A stretch of 5,742 nucleotides of DNA. Source: DSNY01 sp037442465. Lineage in GTDB: Bacteria; Pseudomonadota; Gammaproteobacteria; Burkholderiales; Burkholderiaceae_F. The stretch spans positions 1 to 5,742 of the forward strand of contig JBBIQI010000208.1 in NCBI GenBank assembly GCA_037442465.1, in the 5' to 3' direction. The first letter of the stretch is position 1; each line of letters begins with the position of its first letter. This document shows, in pieces, positions 1-5,666 of this stretch. The translations under genes and the position numbers were made by a program. The notes beneath the pieces are model-generated. The model searched no databases. It worked only from the letters and a program-made list of their open reading frames with translations, and was not told the origin of the DNA.

Positions 1-55
1 CTGGATGGCCGAGTACGTCGCCAAGGCCAACGCGGGCGGCATCGAGCGGGTGCTG
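1..55 (+). repeat. Direct repeat copy 1 (gene 3' end)
   Basis: Bases 1-47 are identical to 186-232. The next eight bases, GGGTGCTG (48-55), are also the first eight bases after the N run (333-340). Read across the gap, the repeat is therefore 55 bases long. The repeat may extend to the left of the window. Confidence 0.85.
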
Positions 56-61
56 GTGTGA
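1..61 (+). CDS. 3' end of an unidentified gene (partial)
   Basis: Reading from base 2, the frame encodes WMAEYVAKANAGGIERVLV and stops at TGA 59-61. The partial copy at 160-232 shows what may be the preceding residues, MARRLLGEN, giving a tail of the form RRLLGENWMAEY. A LLGxNW-type ending is seen at the C-terminus of some amidohydrolase-fold enzymes such as membrane dipeptidases (peptidase M19), where the last helix reads roughly ILGxNWLRV. That is only a weak resemblance, and 19 residues are too few to name a function. That this is a real coding end is supported by its codon use, which is rich in GC-ending codons, and by its ordinary-looking helical residue composition. The gene starts outside the window. 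Confidence 0.5.
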   Translation, partial: WMAEYVAKANAGGIERVLV

Positions 62-122
62 CAGACCGTATCGTTGCAGCGCGCGTGCAGACGGCCGACG
101 CGTCTTGCGCCCTCCGGCGGCC

Positions 123-152
123 GAGATCCCTCGTCACTGCGTTCCTCGGGAC
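123..152 (-). repeat. REP-like half element
   Basis: The stretch GATCCCTCGTCACTGCGTTC followed by CTCGGGA matches, with small indels, the reverse complement of the left arm of the palindrome at 410-481. It lies in the spacer downstream of the gene ending at 61 and directly before the duplicated fragment. REP-like sequences of the form CCCGAGCGCAGCGAGGGATC are common between genes in many proteobacteria. Confidence 0.55.
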
Positions 153-159
153 CGTCGAG

Positions 160-232
160 ATGGCGCGCCGCCTGCTCGGCGAAAACTGGATGGCCGAGTA
201 CGTCGCCAAGGCCAACGCGGGCGGCATCGAGC
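160..232 (+). pseudogene. Duplicated fragment of the upstream gene end, cut by an assembly gap
   Basis: From ATG 160 this stretch encodes MARRLLGENWMAEYVAKANAGGIE and then runs into Ns. From base 186 onward it is identical to the window's first 47 bases. It begins a few bases after a REP-like half palindrome (123-152), so no gene body precedes it. If the Ns are ignored, the sequence after the gap continues with the same eight bases as copy 1 and then diverges from the VLV-stop ending. It does not reach a stop in that frame until about 490, inside the second REP-like element. The fragment is either a genuine partial duplication or a scaffolding artefact. It is not a working gene. Confidence 0.55.
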
Positions 233-332
233 NNNNNNNNNNNNNNNNNNNNNNNNNNNNNNNNNNNNNNNNNNNNNNNNNNNNNNNNNNNNNNNNNNNN
301 NNNNNNNNNNNNNNNNNNNNNNNNNNNNNNNN
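233..332. other. Assembly gap of 100 N
   Basis: The run of N is exactly 100 long, the usual placeholder for a gap of unknown size. Both flanks match adjoining parts of the repeat at 1-55, so the missing sequence could be anything from no bases to a longer repeat. Open frames running through it, in either direction, have no meaning. Confidence 0.97.
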
Positions 333-409
333 GGGTGCTGCGCACGATTACGCAAGCCCGTGACAGCGCCACCTTGCGAGTTCGCTTCGCGCTGGCTGCC
401 GCCGGTTCC

Positions 410-481
410 GTCATCCCGAGCGCAGCGAGGGATCCCGGCACTGCAAGCAGTCGAGATTCCTCGCCCTTGGCTCGGAATGAC
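410..481. repeat. REP-like imperfect palindrome
   Basis: The left arm begins GTCATCCCGAGCGCAGCGAG (410-429) and runs on into GGATC. The right arm, read on the opposite strand from 481 back, begins GTCATTCCGAG and ends GAGGAATCTC. The two arms form a long imperfect hairpin of about 72 bases around a short centre. It lies upstream of the HIT gene, 54 bases before its start. Such elements are usually extragenic repeats, transcript-end structures or recombination hot spots. This copy occupies the larger part of the otherwise gene-free stretch 341-535; I see nothing else there except the ribosome binding site of the next gene. Confidence 0.7.
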
Positions 482-524
482 GAGGGCTGAGGCAGGCAGA
501 CGCCAAGCGGTCGGCACGTGTCCC

Positions 525-529
525 GAGGA
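525..529 (+). promoter_or_regulatory. Ribosome binding site of the HIT gene
   Basis: GAGGA lies six bases before ATG 536 and only three bases before GTG 533. The spacing favours ATG as the start. Confidence 0.6.
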
Positions 530-535
530 TAAGTG

Positions 536-979
536 ATGGTCAGTCGTGTGAGCGCGGCCGACTGCCCGCTGTGCCGCGAAGACGGCGGCACGCTCGTGCT
601 GCGCGACGAGCTGCTGCGCGTCGTGCTGGTCGACGAGGCCGACTACCCGGGCTTCGCGCGCGTGATCGTCAACGCGCACGTCAAGGAGATGAGCGACCTC
701 GATCCTGCGGCGCTCGCGCGCGTGATGGCGGCGGTGTATGCGGTCGAGGACGCGCTGCGCGCGGTGATGGCGCCGGACAAGGTCAATCTGGCAAGCCTGG
801 GCAACGTCGTGCCGCATCTGCACTGGCACGTGATCCCGCGCTTCGCGGATGACGCCCACTTTCCGCAGCCGATCTGGGGTATGCGTCAGCGCGATCCCGA
901 GGCCGGCAAGCTCGCGGCGCGACGCGCGCTGCTGCCGAAGCTTGCCGAGGAGATCCGCATGCGGATCGGGCAACGCTGA
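536..979 (+). CDS. HIT-family (histidine triad) protein
   Basis: This is a 147-residue protein of the histidine triad family, whose members are nucleotide hydrolases or transferases acting on the alpha-phosphate of substrates such as AMP-lysine or dinucleoside polyphosphates in the cytoplasm. The signature HxHxHxx is present as HLHWHVI, preceded by NVVP as in the family, with the central part LASLGNVVPHLHWHVIPR at about residues 85-102. An N-terminal CPLC pair, at about residues 10-13, is also seen in many HIT proteins and may help hold a metal. The length is normal for a single-domain HIT protein. I chose ATG 536 rather than GTG 533 because GAGGA at 525-529 lies six bases upstream of it. The gene stands alone and converges with the SPOR gene. 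The substrate cannot be told from sequence. Confidence 0.93.
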   Translation: MVSRVSAADCPLCREDGGTLVLRDELLRVVLVDEADYPGFARVIVNAHVKEMSDLDPAALARVMAAVYAVEDALRAVMAPDKVNLASLGNVVPHLHWHVIPRFADDAHFPQPIWGMRQRDPEAGKLAARRALLPKLAEEIRMRIGQR

Positions 980-988
980 GGGGCGAAG

Positions 989-1050
989 CGGCGCGTGATG
1001 CGCCGTGGAAATCCCCCCTGCCCAGTTTCCGAAGCGCGGCTGTGGCTTCG
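989..1050. terminator. Possible bidirectional terminator hairpins between convergent genes
   Basis: The 109-bp spacer between two convergent stop codons contains two short perfect stems. CGGCGC (989-994) pairs with GCGCCG (1000-1005) around a five-base loop, and CGAAGC (1030-1035) pairs with GCTTCG (1045-1050) around a nine-base loop. Neither is followed by a T tract on either strand, so a classical intrinsic terminator is not shown. The position between converging genes is the main argument. Confidence 0.3.
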
Positions 1051-1088
1051 ACCGCAATCCCCGATCCGTGCTCGGCAATCCGGGAGAA

Positions 1089-1772
1089 TCACTGACACGC
1101 CACGAGCTTGCTCTGCGGAAACTCTTTTTGCACCGCAGCCAGTTCGCGCGCGAGCGCGGCATCCACGCCCTTGATCTGCAGCCGCGTGCCCGGCGCGGTC
1201 GATGGCTTGTCGGCCACGCGCGCGCTGGTCACGCCGCGGCGCTGCAGGTCCTTGAGGTGGCGGTTCGCCAGTTCCTGGTCCTTGAAGGAGCCGAGCGCGA
1301 TGCCGAAACGCATCGGCGAGTTGTCGGCGATCACCATCATCTCCTTGACGCCGAGCTTGCGCAGCTCGGCCGCGGCGCGCTCGACTTCGGCGCGCGTCTT
1401 GTACGGCGGCACGTACACCATGTACCAGCCGGGCAGCTCGACCGCACGCGACGACAGCCGATCGCCGAGGGCGAGCGGTGCCAGGCGCGCGAGCACACGC
1501 GCGGCGTCGGCCTGCGTGAAGTCGCCGAACTCCACGCACGCCGATCCGCCGGCGATGTCGGCGCCCGCGCCGGTCGCCGCCGGCGCCTGCCGCGCTTTGT
1601 CGCGCAGCGCCTGCACTTCGCTGTCGGTCAGTACGCGGATGCGCTCGGGCGCGAGCTGCCGCGCAATGCGTCCGGGCTCGCGCCCGCTGTCGGGCAGTCG
1701 CCCGAACATGCCCTGCTGCCACGCGAACACCGCGTGGTGGGCCACCAGCAACAACAGGACGGCGAGCTTCAG
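1089..1772 (-). CDS. SPOR-domain, membrane-anchored protein
   Basis: The product, about 227 residues, starts with a short basic residue and a hydrophobic segment (KLAVLLLLVAHHAVFAW, residues 2-18) that looks like a signal anchor. A linker follows, then a SPOR-like domain from about 115 to 190, recognisable from GWYMVYVPPYKTRAEVERAA, then LRKLGVKEMMVI and RFGIALGSFKDQELANRHL. SPOR domains bind glycan strands lacking stem peptides at the division septum, so a periplasmic cell-division role is likely but inferred. No ATG, GTG or TTG lies in frame before the hydrophobic segment. The first standard start is TTG 1754, which would cut the anchor to a few residues. A CTG at 1770-1772 overlaps the coaX stop by four bases and gives the expected MKLAVLLLL beginning, so I use it. 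This is the last gene of the birA-coaX cluster. Confidence 0.8.
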   Translation of the reverse strand: MKLAVLLLLVAHHAVFAWQQGMFGRLPDSGREPGRIARQLAPERIRVLTDSEVQALRDKARQAPAATGAGADIAGGSACVEFGDFTQADAARVLARLAPLALGDRLSSRAVELPGWYMVYVPPYKTRAEVERAAAELRKLGVKEMMVIADNSPMRFGIALGSFKDQELANRHLKDLQRRGVTSARVADKPSTAPGTRLQIKGVDAALARELAAVQKEFPQSKLVACQ

Positions 1773-2620
1773 GCCGCCGCGCGGGGCGGCGCGGCCGCTT
1801 CGGCATGCGCGCGCAGCGCGACGCCGCGCAGCACCAGGTTGTCCTCGATCGACACCGCGGTGACGATGCGCTCGGCGAGCAGATGGCGGCCGAGCGCGGC
1901 GAACAGCGAGCGCGCCCGCCCGCCCGCCAGCAGCAGCCGCGGCGGCGGGCGTCCTTCGTCGGTCAGCTCCGCCGAGAACCCGCGCGCGACGCGCTCGATC
2001 AGTCCGAGCTGCGCGTTAATCGTGCCGGTGGCGATCGCGTCGTCCGTGTTGTCGGGATGCGCGACGATACGGCCGTCGGCCACCGGCAGCCGCGCGGTGC
2101 CGCGCGCGAGGCTCGCGACCATCAGCTCGAATCCCGGCGCGATCACGCCGCCGAGAAAGAGCGCGGCCTTGCCCGCCTCGGCGCGCACGCAGTCGACGGT
2201 CGTCGCGGTGCCGCTGCTGGCGACCACCAGCGACTCGTTCGGATACTTGGCGCAGGCGGCGATCATCGCGTGCCAGCGGTCGGCGCCGAGCTGCAACGGA
2301 TCGCGATAGCCGTTGATCAGCGCCAGCCCATAGCCCGGCCCGCGCCCGGCGAAGTGCGGCTGCGCGCGCAGCCACAGCACGCCGATCGCGGCGACCTCGT
2401 CGACGGCCTTTTCGATCGCCTGCATCGTCTCGTCGTCGGCCACGCTGCACGCGAACGCCGCCGTCGGGCGCGGCAGCCGCCACGCTGAAGCGAGCCGCTC
2501 GGCAAGCGGCTGCAGGTTGCGCCGGTATTCGACGCCGGTGCCGATGAAGCGATTGCCCTGTGCATCGCTGTGCGCCCACTTGACCGCCGTGTTGCCGGCG
2601 TCGATCACCAGCCAGCTCAT
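1769..2620 (-). CDS. coaX: Type III pantothenate kinase
   Basis: This 283-residue cytoplasmic enzyme phosphorylates pantothenate with ATP, the first step of coenzyme A synthesis. It has the acetate and sugar kinase/Hsc70/actin fold features of CoaX: the phosphate motif DAGNT at residues 7-11, the pantothenate-site segment GYRDPLQLGADRW at about 104-116 with the catalytic aspartate of GADR at 114, the adenosine-side motif SSGTATTVD at 135-143, and GGVIAPG at 157-163. The length is slightly above the usual 250-275 because of an alanine-rich tail (residues 270-283). ATG 2620 places DAGNT at the normal distance from the N-terminus. It lies 97 bases after birA and its TGA overlaps the proposed CTG of the SPOR gene. 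Type III kinases are insensitive to feedback by CoA, as known for the family. Confidence 0.96.
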   Translation of the reverse strand: MSWLVIDAGNTAVKWAHSDAQGNRFIGTGVEYRRNLQPLAERLASAWRLPRPTAAFACSVADDETMQAIEKAVDEVAAIGVLWLRAQPHFAGRGPGYGLALINGYRDPLQLGADRWHAMIAACAKYPNESLVVASSGTATTVDCVRAEAGKAALFLGGVIAPGFELMVASLARGTARLPVADGRIVAHPDNTDDAIATGTINAQLGLIERVARGFSAELTDEGRPPPRLLLAGGRARSLFAALGRHLLAERIVTAVSIEDNLVLRGVALRAHAEAAAPPRAAA

Positions 2621-2717
2621 CTGCAGCCTCGCACGCGCCCGCCCTGTCCCTTACCCTTCCGGGGCGGGAGTGCAGATGGGAGCCACACCGACCCGCTCAC
2701 GCCACACCTCGCATGCG
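2621..2717. other. birA-coaX spacer with GC-rich repeat-like sequence
   Basis: The 97-base gap between the birA stop and the coaX start contains clustered C and G runs (CCCTGTCCCTTACCC and GGGGCGGGAG) that resemble degenerate extragenic repeats of the CCCTCACCCC...GGGGAG type. No strong ribosome site stands just before ATG 2620, and no clear promoter or T-tracted hairpin is visible. birA and coaX may still be co-transcribed through it. Confidence 0.35.
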
Positions 2718-3581
2718 TCAACCCGCCCGCAGGCGCAGCGACAGTTCTCCGACGCCGAAGGCGCGCGCGCCGGCTGTCGTCGCCAGCATCAGATGGCCGT
2801 CGCCATCCACGCCCTGCGCTTCACCCTGCGCGACGACCATGCCGTGCTCGACCAGCTCGATCTGTTGACCCACGTAAGCGAACAAGCGGTTGAAACGCGG
2901 CCGGAACGGCGCGAAGCCGTGCGCGACGAACTCCGGCACCGCAACGAGCAGCGCGCGGGCGAGCCGCGCGATCCACGCTTCGCGCGACTGCGCCAGATGC
3001 TCGCGCGCAAGGCACTCGTCGAGCGTGGCGACCGCGCGACCGATCGCCGCGACCGTCGCCTCGTCGAACCACAGGTTGACGCCGACGCCAACGACGAGGG
3101 TGCGCGCGCCGTGCGGATCGACGGCCAGCTCGGTCAGGATGCCCGCGAGCTTGCGACCGGCGAGCAGCACGTCGTTGGGCCACTTCAGTTGCACCGGCAC
3201 GCCGGCAGCGCGCAGCACTTCGGCCACCGCCACGCCGGACACCAGCGTCACCGCCGCCGAACGCGCGCGCGCACGCGCGAGCGGCAGCGCGACCGAAAAC
3301 AACAGTGCCGAGCCCGGCGCGGTCAGCCATTTTCGACCGAACCGGCCGCGGCCCGCGGTCTGCGTCAATGCGGCGCGCAGGATCGGCCGCGCCGGTGCCG
3401 CGGCGCGCGCGCGCGCGAGCAGGTCGACGTTCGTCGACCCGGTACTGACGACGGTCTCGACCAGCACGTCGGGCAAGGCCGCCTCGAGTGTGGGCGCGTG
3501 CAGCGGTGCAGCGAAGGCCGCCGGCGGGATCGCCGGCGGCGGCACGCCGGCGAGTGCGGCGGGCGGCAGGGATGCAGACAT
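2718..3581 (-). CDS. birA: Biotin-[acetyl-CoA-carboxylase] ligase, catalytic type without HTH
   Basis: This 287-residue enzyme activates biotin with ATP to biotinyl-AMP and transfers it to the lysine of the biotin carboxyl carrier protein of acetyl-CoA carboxylase. Visible motifs are STGSTN (46-51), the ligand-binding loop QTAGRGRFGRKW (74-85), KWPNDVL (133-139), GRKLAGILTE (142-151) and GVGVN (165-169), followed by a small C-terminal beta domain from about 232. Escherichia coli BirA has a roughly 60-residue winged helix in front of this core. Here only about 45 residues precede STGSTN, and they are rich in proline and alanine, so the protein is a ligase and not a biotin-operon repressor. ATG 3581 gives the family length; a longer frame from ATG 3734 adds unrelated residues. 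It is the first gene of a birA-coaX-SPOR cluster. Confidence 0.95.
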   Translation of the reverse strand: MSASLPPAALAGVPPPAIPPAAFAAPLHAPTLEAALPDVLVETVVSTGSTNVDLLARARAAAPARPILRAALTQTAGRGRFGRKWLTAPGSALLFSVALPLARARARSAAVTLVSGVAVAEVLRAAGVPVQLKWPNDVLLAGRKLAGILTELAVDPHGARTLVVGVGVNLWFDEATVAAIGRAVATLDECLAREHLAQSREAWIARLARALLVAVPEFVAHGFAPFRPRFNRLFAYVGQQIELVEHGMVVAQGEAQGVDGDGHLMLATTAGARAFGVGELSLRLRAG

Positions 3582-3836
3582 CGGTTCGAGGCGGGTGTGG
3601 GACGAGCCAGCGGGCGCGAGAAATTTACCATCGACGCGTGATCGAATCGCTGCGGCCTTGCCACGGCGCGCCCTGCCCCCGACAATCGGCTGCGCGCCGT
3701 GTATCGCGCGGCGCGCGGCCATGGCTGCGGCCACCCCGACGCGTGAACGTCGCGCGCCCGCACCCTCATCCCCGCCCCCTTCGACCGGCAGCGGGGAACC
3801 TGGAGCGCCGCGTTGCGACCTTCACGCTGATCCGCG
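3582..3836. other. Divergent intergenic region birA / VanZ gene
   Basis: This 255-base spacer must hold the start signals of both divergent transcripts. Most of it is GC-rich and featureless. The only AT-rich island is GAAATTTACCAT near 3620-3631. A seven-base stem, TCCCCGC (3769-3775) with GCGGGGA (3791-3797) and a 15-base loop, sits in a stretch that resembles degenerate extragenic repeats. No good ribosome site precedes ATG 3837. An in-frame TGA at 3828-3830 shows that the VanZ gene cannot start farther upstream. Confidence 0.5.
3622..3627 (-). promoter_or_regulatory. birA: Candidate -10 box for birA
   Basis: On the minus strand this reads TAAATT, the only AT-rich hexamer of this kind between birA and the VanZ gene, about 40 bases before ATG 3581. 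The hexamer 17 bases upstream, GCGATT, is a poor -35, so the call rests on composition and position. Confidence 0.3.
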
Positions 3837-4997
3837 ATGTCTTTCGGCAGGTACCCAGGCTCCGGCCCCCCATTTTCGACCGTCGACGACGCGTTCTGGC
3901 GGCGGCGCGCCTCGCCGCTGGCGCGCGTCGCGTGGCTCGCGTACGCGGTACTGATCGTCTACGCGAGCCTCGCGCCGTGGTCGGGTTGGCGCGATCTGGG
4001 CGTCAGCCCCTGGGCTTTCCTGACCGCGCCGCTGCCGCGCTACATCACCGGCTTCGATGTCGCGGTCAACGTCGCCGGTTACGCGCCGTTCGGCGCGATC
4101 GGCGTGCTCGCGCTGCACCCGCGCTTGCGCGGCGTGCGCGCCGTGCTCGTCGCCGTGCTCGCGGGCGTGCTGCTGTCGGCCGGCATCGAGGCGCTGCAGA
4201 CGTTTCTGCCGCAACGCATCTCCTCGAACGTCGACTTTGCGGCCAACAGCGCGGGGGCGGCGCTCGGCGCGCTGGCCGCCGCACCGTTGACCGAAGCGCT
4301 GATCGACCGCGGGCGGCTCGCTCAATTGCGCGCGCGCTGGTTCGCGCGCGACGCGGCCACGGCGCTGCTGCTGCTCGCATTCTGGCCGCTCGCGCAGATC
4401 CATGCCGGGCCGATGCTGTTCGGCCTCGGCGAAGTGCAATCCACGGCGCACGCCATCGCGCGCTCGTTCGGCTGGTCTGTGCCGCAGTTCGGTCGCACCG
4501 GCTTTGGATCCGCCGAGTTCGTGATGGCCGAAGCGATTGTGACCGCATCGTCCGTGCTCGCGGCCGGGCTGACGCTGGCGGCGGTGTCGGCGCCGCGCGC
4601 GCCGCGTACCGCGCTCGCGCTGACGCTCATGCTCGTGGCGCTGGCAACGAAGGCGCTCGCCTATGCCGCGCAGTTCGGCCCCGAGCATGCGTTCGCGTGG
4701 ATCACGCCCGGAGCCGTCGGCGGGCTCGCGCTCGGCGCGCTCGCGCTCGCGGTCGCTTCGGCGGGACCCACCCGCGCCGCGCTGCGGCTGGCGCTGTTGG
4801 CGGCGGTCGTGCTGCTGGTCGCGGTCAACGCCATTCCCGACAATCCGTACCATGCGAACTGGCTGCAGGGCTGGCGGCCCGGACGGCTGGCGCACTTCAG
4901 CGCCGCGGCCGGCTGGATCGCCACGCTCTGGCCGTACGCGCTGCTCGCATGGCTGCTCGGCCGACTGCTCGGACGCGGCGCCAAGACTTCGTCCTGA
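3837..4997 (+). CDS. VanZ-like family membrane protein
   Basis: This is a 386-residue integral membrane protein with roughly ten hydrophobic segments, at about residues 31-48, 72-93, 99-119, 136-152, 172-192, 228-251, 257-280, 289-309, 313-332 and 356-379. The N-terminal part carries the VanZ-like pattern: YASLAPW (42-48), FDVAVNVAGYAPFG (73-86) and GIEALQTFLPQRISSNVDFAANSAGAALG (116-144, split here only by description: key residues E118, Q121, R127, D133 and N137). VanZ was named for a teicoplanin-resistance protein, but most family members have no known role and resistance should not be inferred here. About 230 residues of further membrane segments follow the VanZ core. ATG 3837 follows an in-frame TGA at 3828. 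A ferredoxin gene lies 65 bases downstream on the same strand. Confidence 0.88.
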   Translation: MSFGRYPGSGPPFSTVDDAFWRRRASPLARVAWLAYAVLIVYASLAPWSGWRDLGVSPWAFLTAPLPRYITGFDVAVNVAGYAPFGAIGVLALHPRLRGVRAVLVAVLAGVLLSAGIEALQTFLPQRISSNVDFAANSAGAALGALAAAPLTEALIDRGRLAQLRARWFARDAATALLLLAFWPLAQIHAGPMLFGLGEVQSTAHAIARSFGWSVPQFGRTGFGSAEFVMAEAIVTASSVLAAGLTLAAVSAPRAPRTALALTLMLVALATKALAYAAQFGPEHAFAWITPGAVGGLALGALALAVASAGPTRAALRLALLAAVVLLVAVNAIPDNPYHANWLQGWRPGRLAHFSAAAGWIATLWPYALLAWLLGRLLGRGAKTSS

Positions 4998-5010
4998 GCT
5001 TCGTCCTGAG
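4987..5010 (+). repeat. Perfect tandem 12-bp repeat over the VanZ stop codon
   Basis: CTTCGTCCTGAG occurs at 4987-4998 and again directly after it at 4999-5010. The first copy contains the TGA stop of the VanZ gene (4995-4997). The unit resembles one arm of widespread extragenic repeats of the type CTTCGTCCTGAGCTTGTCGAAG, so it may be a remnant of one or a slippage duplication. Confidence 0.8.
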
Positions 5011-5032
5011 GCGTCCGACCGCGCGGGCTCGG

Positions 5033-5038
5033 TAAACT
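5033..5038 (+). promoter_or_regulatory. Candidate -10 box for the ferredoxin gene
   Basis: TAAACT in GGTAAACTGC is the only AT-rich hexamer in the 65-base gap and lies 24 bases before ATG 5063, which would leave a short leader. No recognisable -35 hexamer is found at 17 bases spacing. The gene might also be read from the VanZ promoter. Confidence 0.35.
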
Positions 5039-5062
5039 GCCGCTTTCGCCGACGAGCCGTCC

Positions 5063-5371
5063 ATGGGGTACTACGAACGTCACGTCTTTTTCTGCCTGAA
5101 CCGGCGCGACGACGGGCGCGCCTGCTGCGCCCGCCATGACGCCGACCGGCTGCAGGCTTACGCCAAGGATCGCGTCAAGCGGCTCGCGCTCGACGGCAAG
5201 GGCAAGGTGCGCGTCAACAAGTCTGGCTGCCTCGACCGCTGCGACGAGGGACCCTGCGTGGTCGTCTATCCCGAGGGCGTCTGGTACACGTACGTGGACG
5301 AGCACGACATCGACGAAATCGTCGAGTCGCACCTCGTGCGCGGTCAGGTCGTGGAGCGGCTGAAGATCTAG
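5063..5371 (+). CDS. Thioredoxin-like [2Fe-2S] ferredoxin
   Basis: This small protein of 102 residues belongs to the thioredoxin-like [2Fe-2S] ferredoxins related to Shethna protein I of Azotobacter and to the NuoE-type fold. It carries electrons through one [2Fe-2S] cluster in the cytoplasm. The cysteines lie at 11 (HVFFCLN), 21 and 22 (ACC), then in SGCLDRCDEGPCVVVYPEG at 56, 60 and 65. By family, the ligands are expected to be C11, one of C21/C22, C56 and C60, giving the CxxxC pair CLDRC. C65 is an extra cysteine whose role is not shown. The YPEGVWY segment (69-75) is a further family mark. The ribosome site before ATG 5063 is weak (GACGAG). The stop TAG is the first point of the inverted-repeat element that follows. 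Its redox partner is unknown. Confidence 0.93.
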   Translation: MGYYERHVFFCLNRRDDGRACCARHDADRLQAYAKDRVKRLALDGKGKVRVNKSGCLDRCDEGPCVVVYPEGVWYTYVDEHDIDEIVESHLVRGQVVERLKI

Positions 5372-5389
5372 CCCGGATATTTCACGAGG
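5370..5389 (+). repeat. Left inverted repeat of the element
   Basis: AGCCCGGATATTTCACGAGG. Its first two bases are the last two of the ferredoxin TAG stop codon. It matches the reverse complement of 5667-5686 at all but one base (C here, T-equivalent in the partner). Confidence 0.85.
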
Positions 5390-5518
5390 TCACCCCGTGT
5401 GCGTGAATTGCTCCGCTTCGACCGGCACGGGCGGCGCGCTGTCCGCAATCCGGTTCGGATCGCCGGGCTACGCGGGTTTGCGCGGCGGCTGCGCGGTCAT
5501 CTTGCGCTCAAGTGCTCG

Positions 5519-5602
5519 CGAATGCCCCTTGGCATTCGGCTGCGTTCCACGGCCGCGCAAGCATGCGCGGCCGGCTACGGCGGCGCGAAGCGGCGCTTCG
5601 CG
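5519..5602. other. Cluster of three perfect hairpins inside the element
   Basis: Three stems follow one another: CGAATGCC 5519-5526 with 5531-5538 (loop CCTT), a 10-bp stem CGGCCGCGCA 5550-5559 with 5564-5573 (loop AGCA), and CGCGAAGC 5584-5591 with GCTTCGCG 5595-5602 (loop GGC). All three are perfect and short-looped. Together they would make a strongly folded transcript or cruciform DNA and may end transcription from the ferredoxin gene, although no T tract follows. Confidence 0.6.
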
Positions 5603-5666
5603 AAACCCCGCCTGCGCCCCTCTCGCGCAACCTGCCGCGCGCATCCGCTCGCGCAATTCCCGCGTC

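Noticed and set aside
134..1162. Minus-strand open frame running through the N gap and the HIT gene
   Set aside because: It depends on reading through 100 undetermined bases and is antisense to a clear HIT protein.
886..1806. Minus-strand frame starting at ATG 1804-1806, considered as the true SPOR start
   Set aside because: That ATG is in a different frame from the SPOR domain and reads an arginine-rich sequence without motifs.
1005..2309. Plus-strand open frame of 434 codons opposite the SPOR and coaX genes
   Set aside because: It is antisense to two recognised genes, rich in Arg, Ala and His without domains, and explained by GC-rich codon structure.
3395..3420. Alternating GC tract (GCGCGCGCGCGCG) as a possible simple repeat or Z-DNA site
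   Set aside because: It lies inside birA, where it encodes an ordinary Arg-Ala helix (LLARARAAA), so codon bias explains it.
3582..3734. Longer BirA start at ATG 3734
   Set aside because: The 51 added residues are not like BirA N-termini and contain no helix-turn-helix; ATG 3581 gives a normal family length.
3837..4997. Reading the VanZ-like gene as glycopeptide resistance
   Set aside because: No vanHAX-type genes are present, and VanZ-like proteins are widespread in bacteria unaffected by these drugs.
3488..5035. Long plus-strand open frame of 515 codons overlapping birA and the VanZ gene
   Set aside because: It is extremely arginine-rich with no family motif, the typical out-of-frame reading of GC-rich coding DNA. 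The VanZ frame in the same region has clear membrane segments and motifs.
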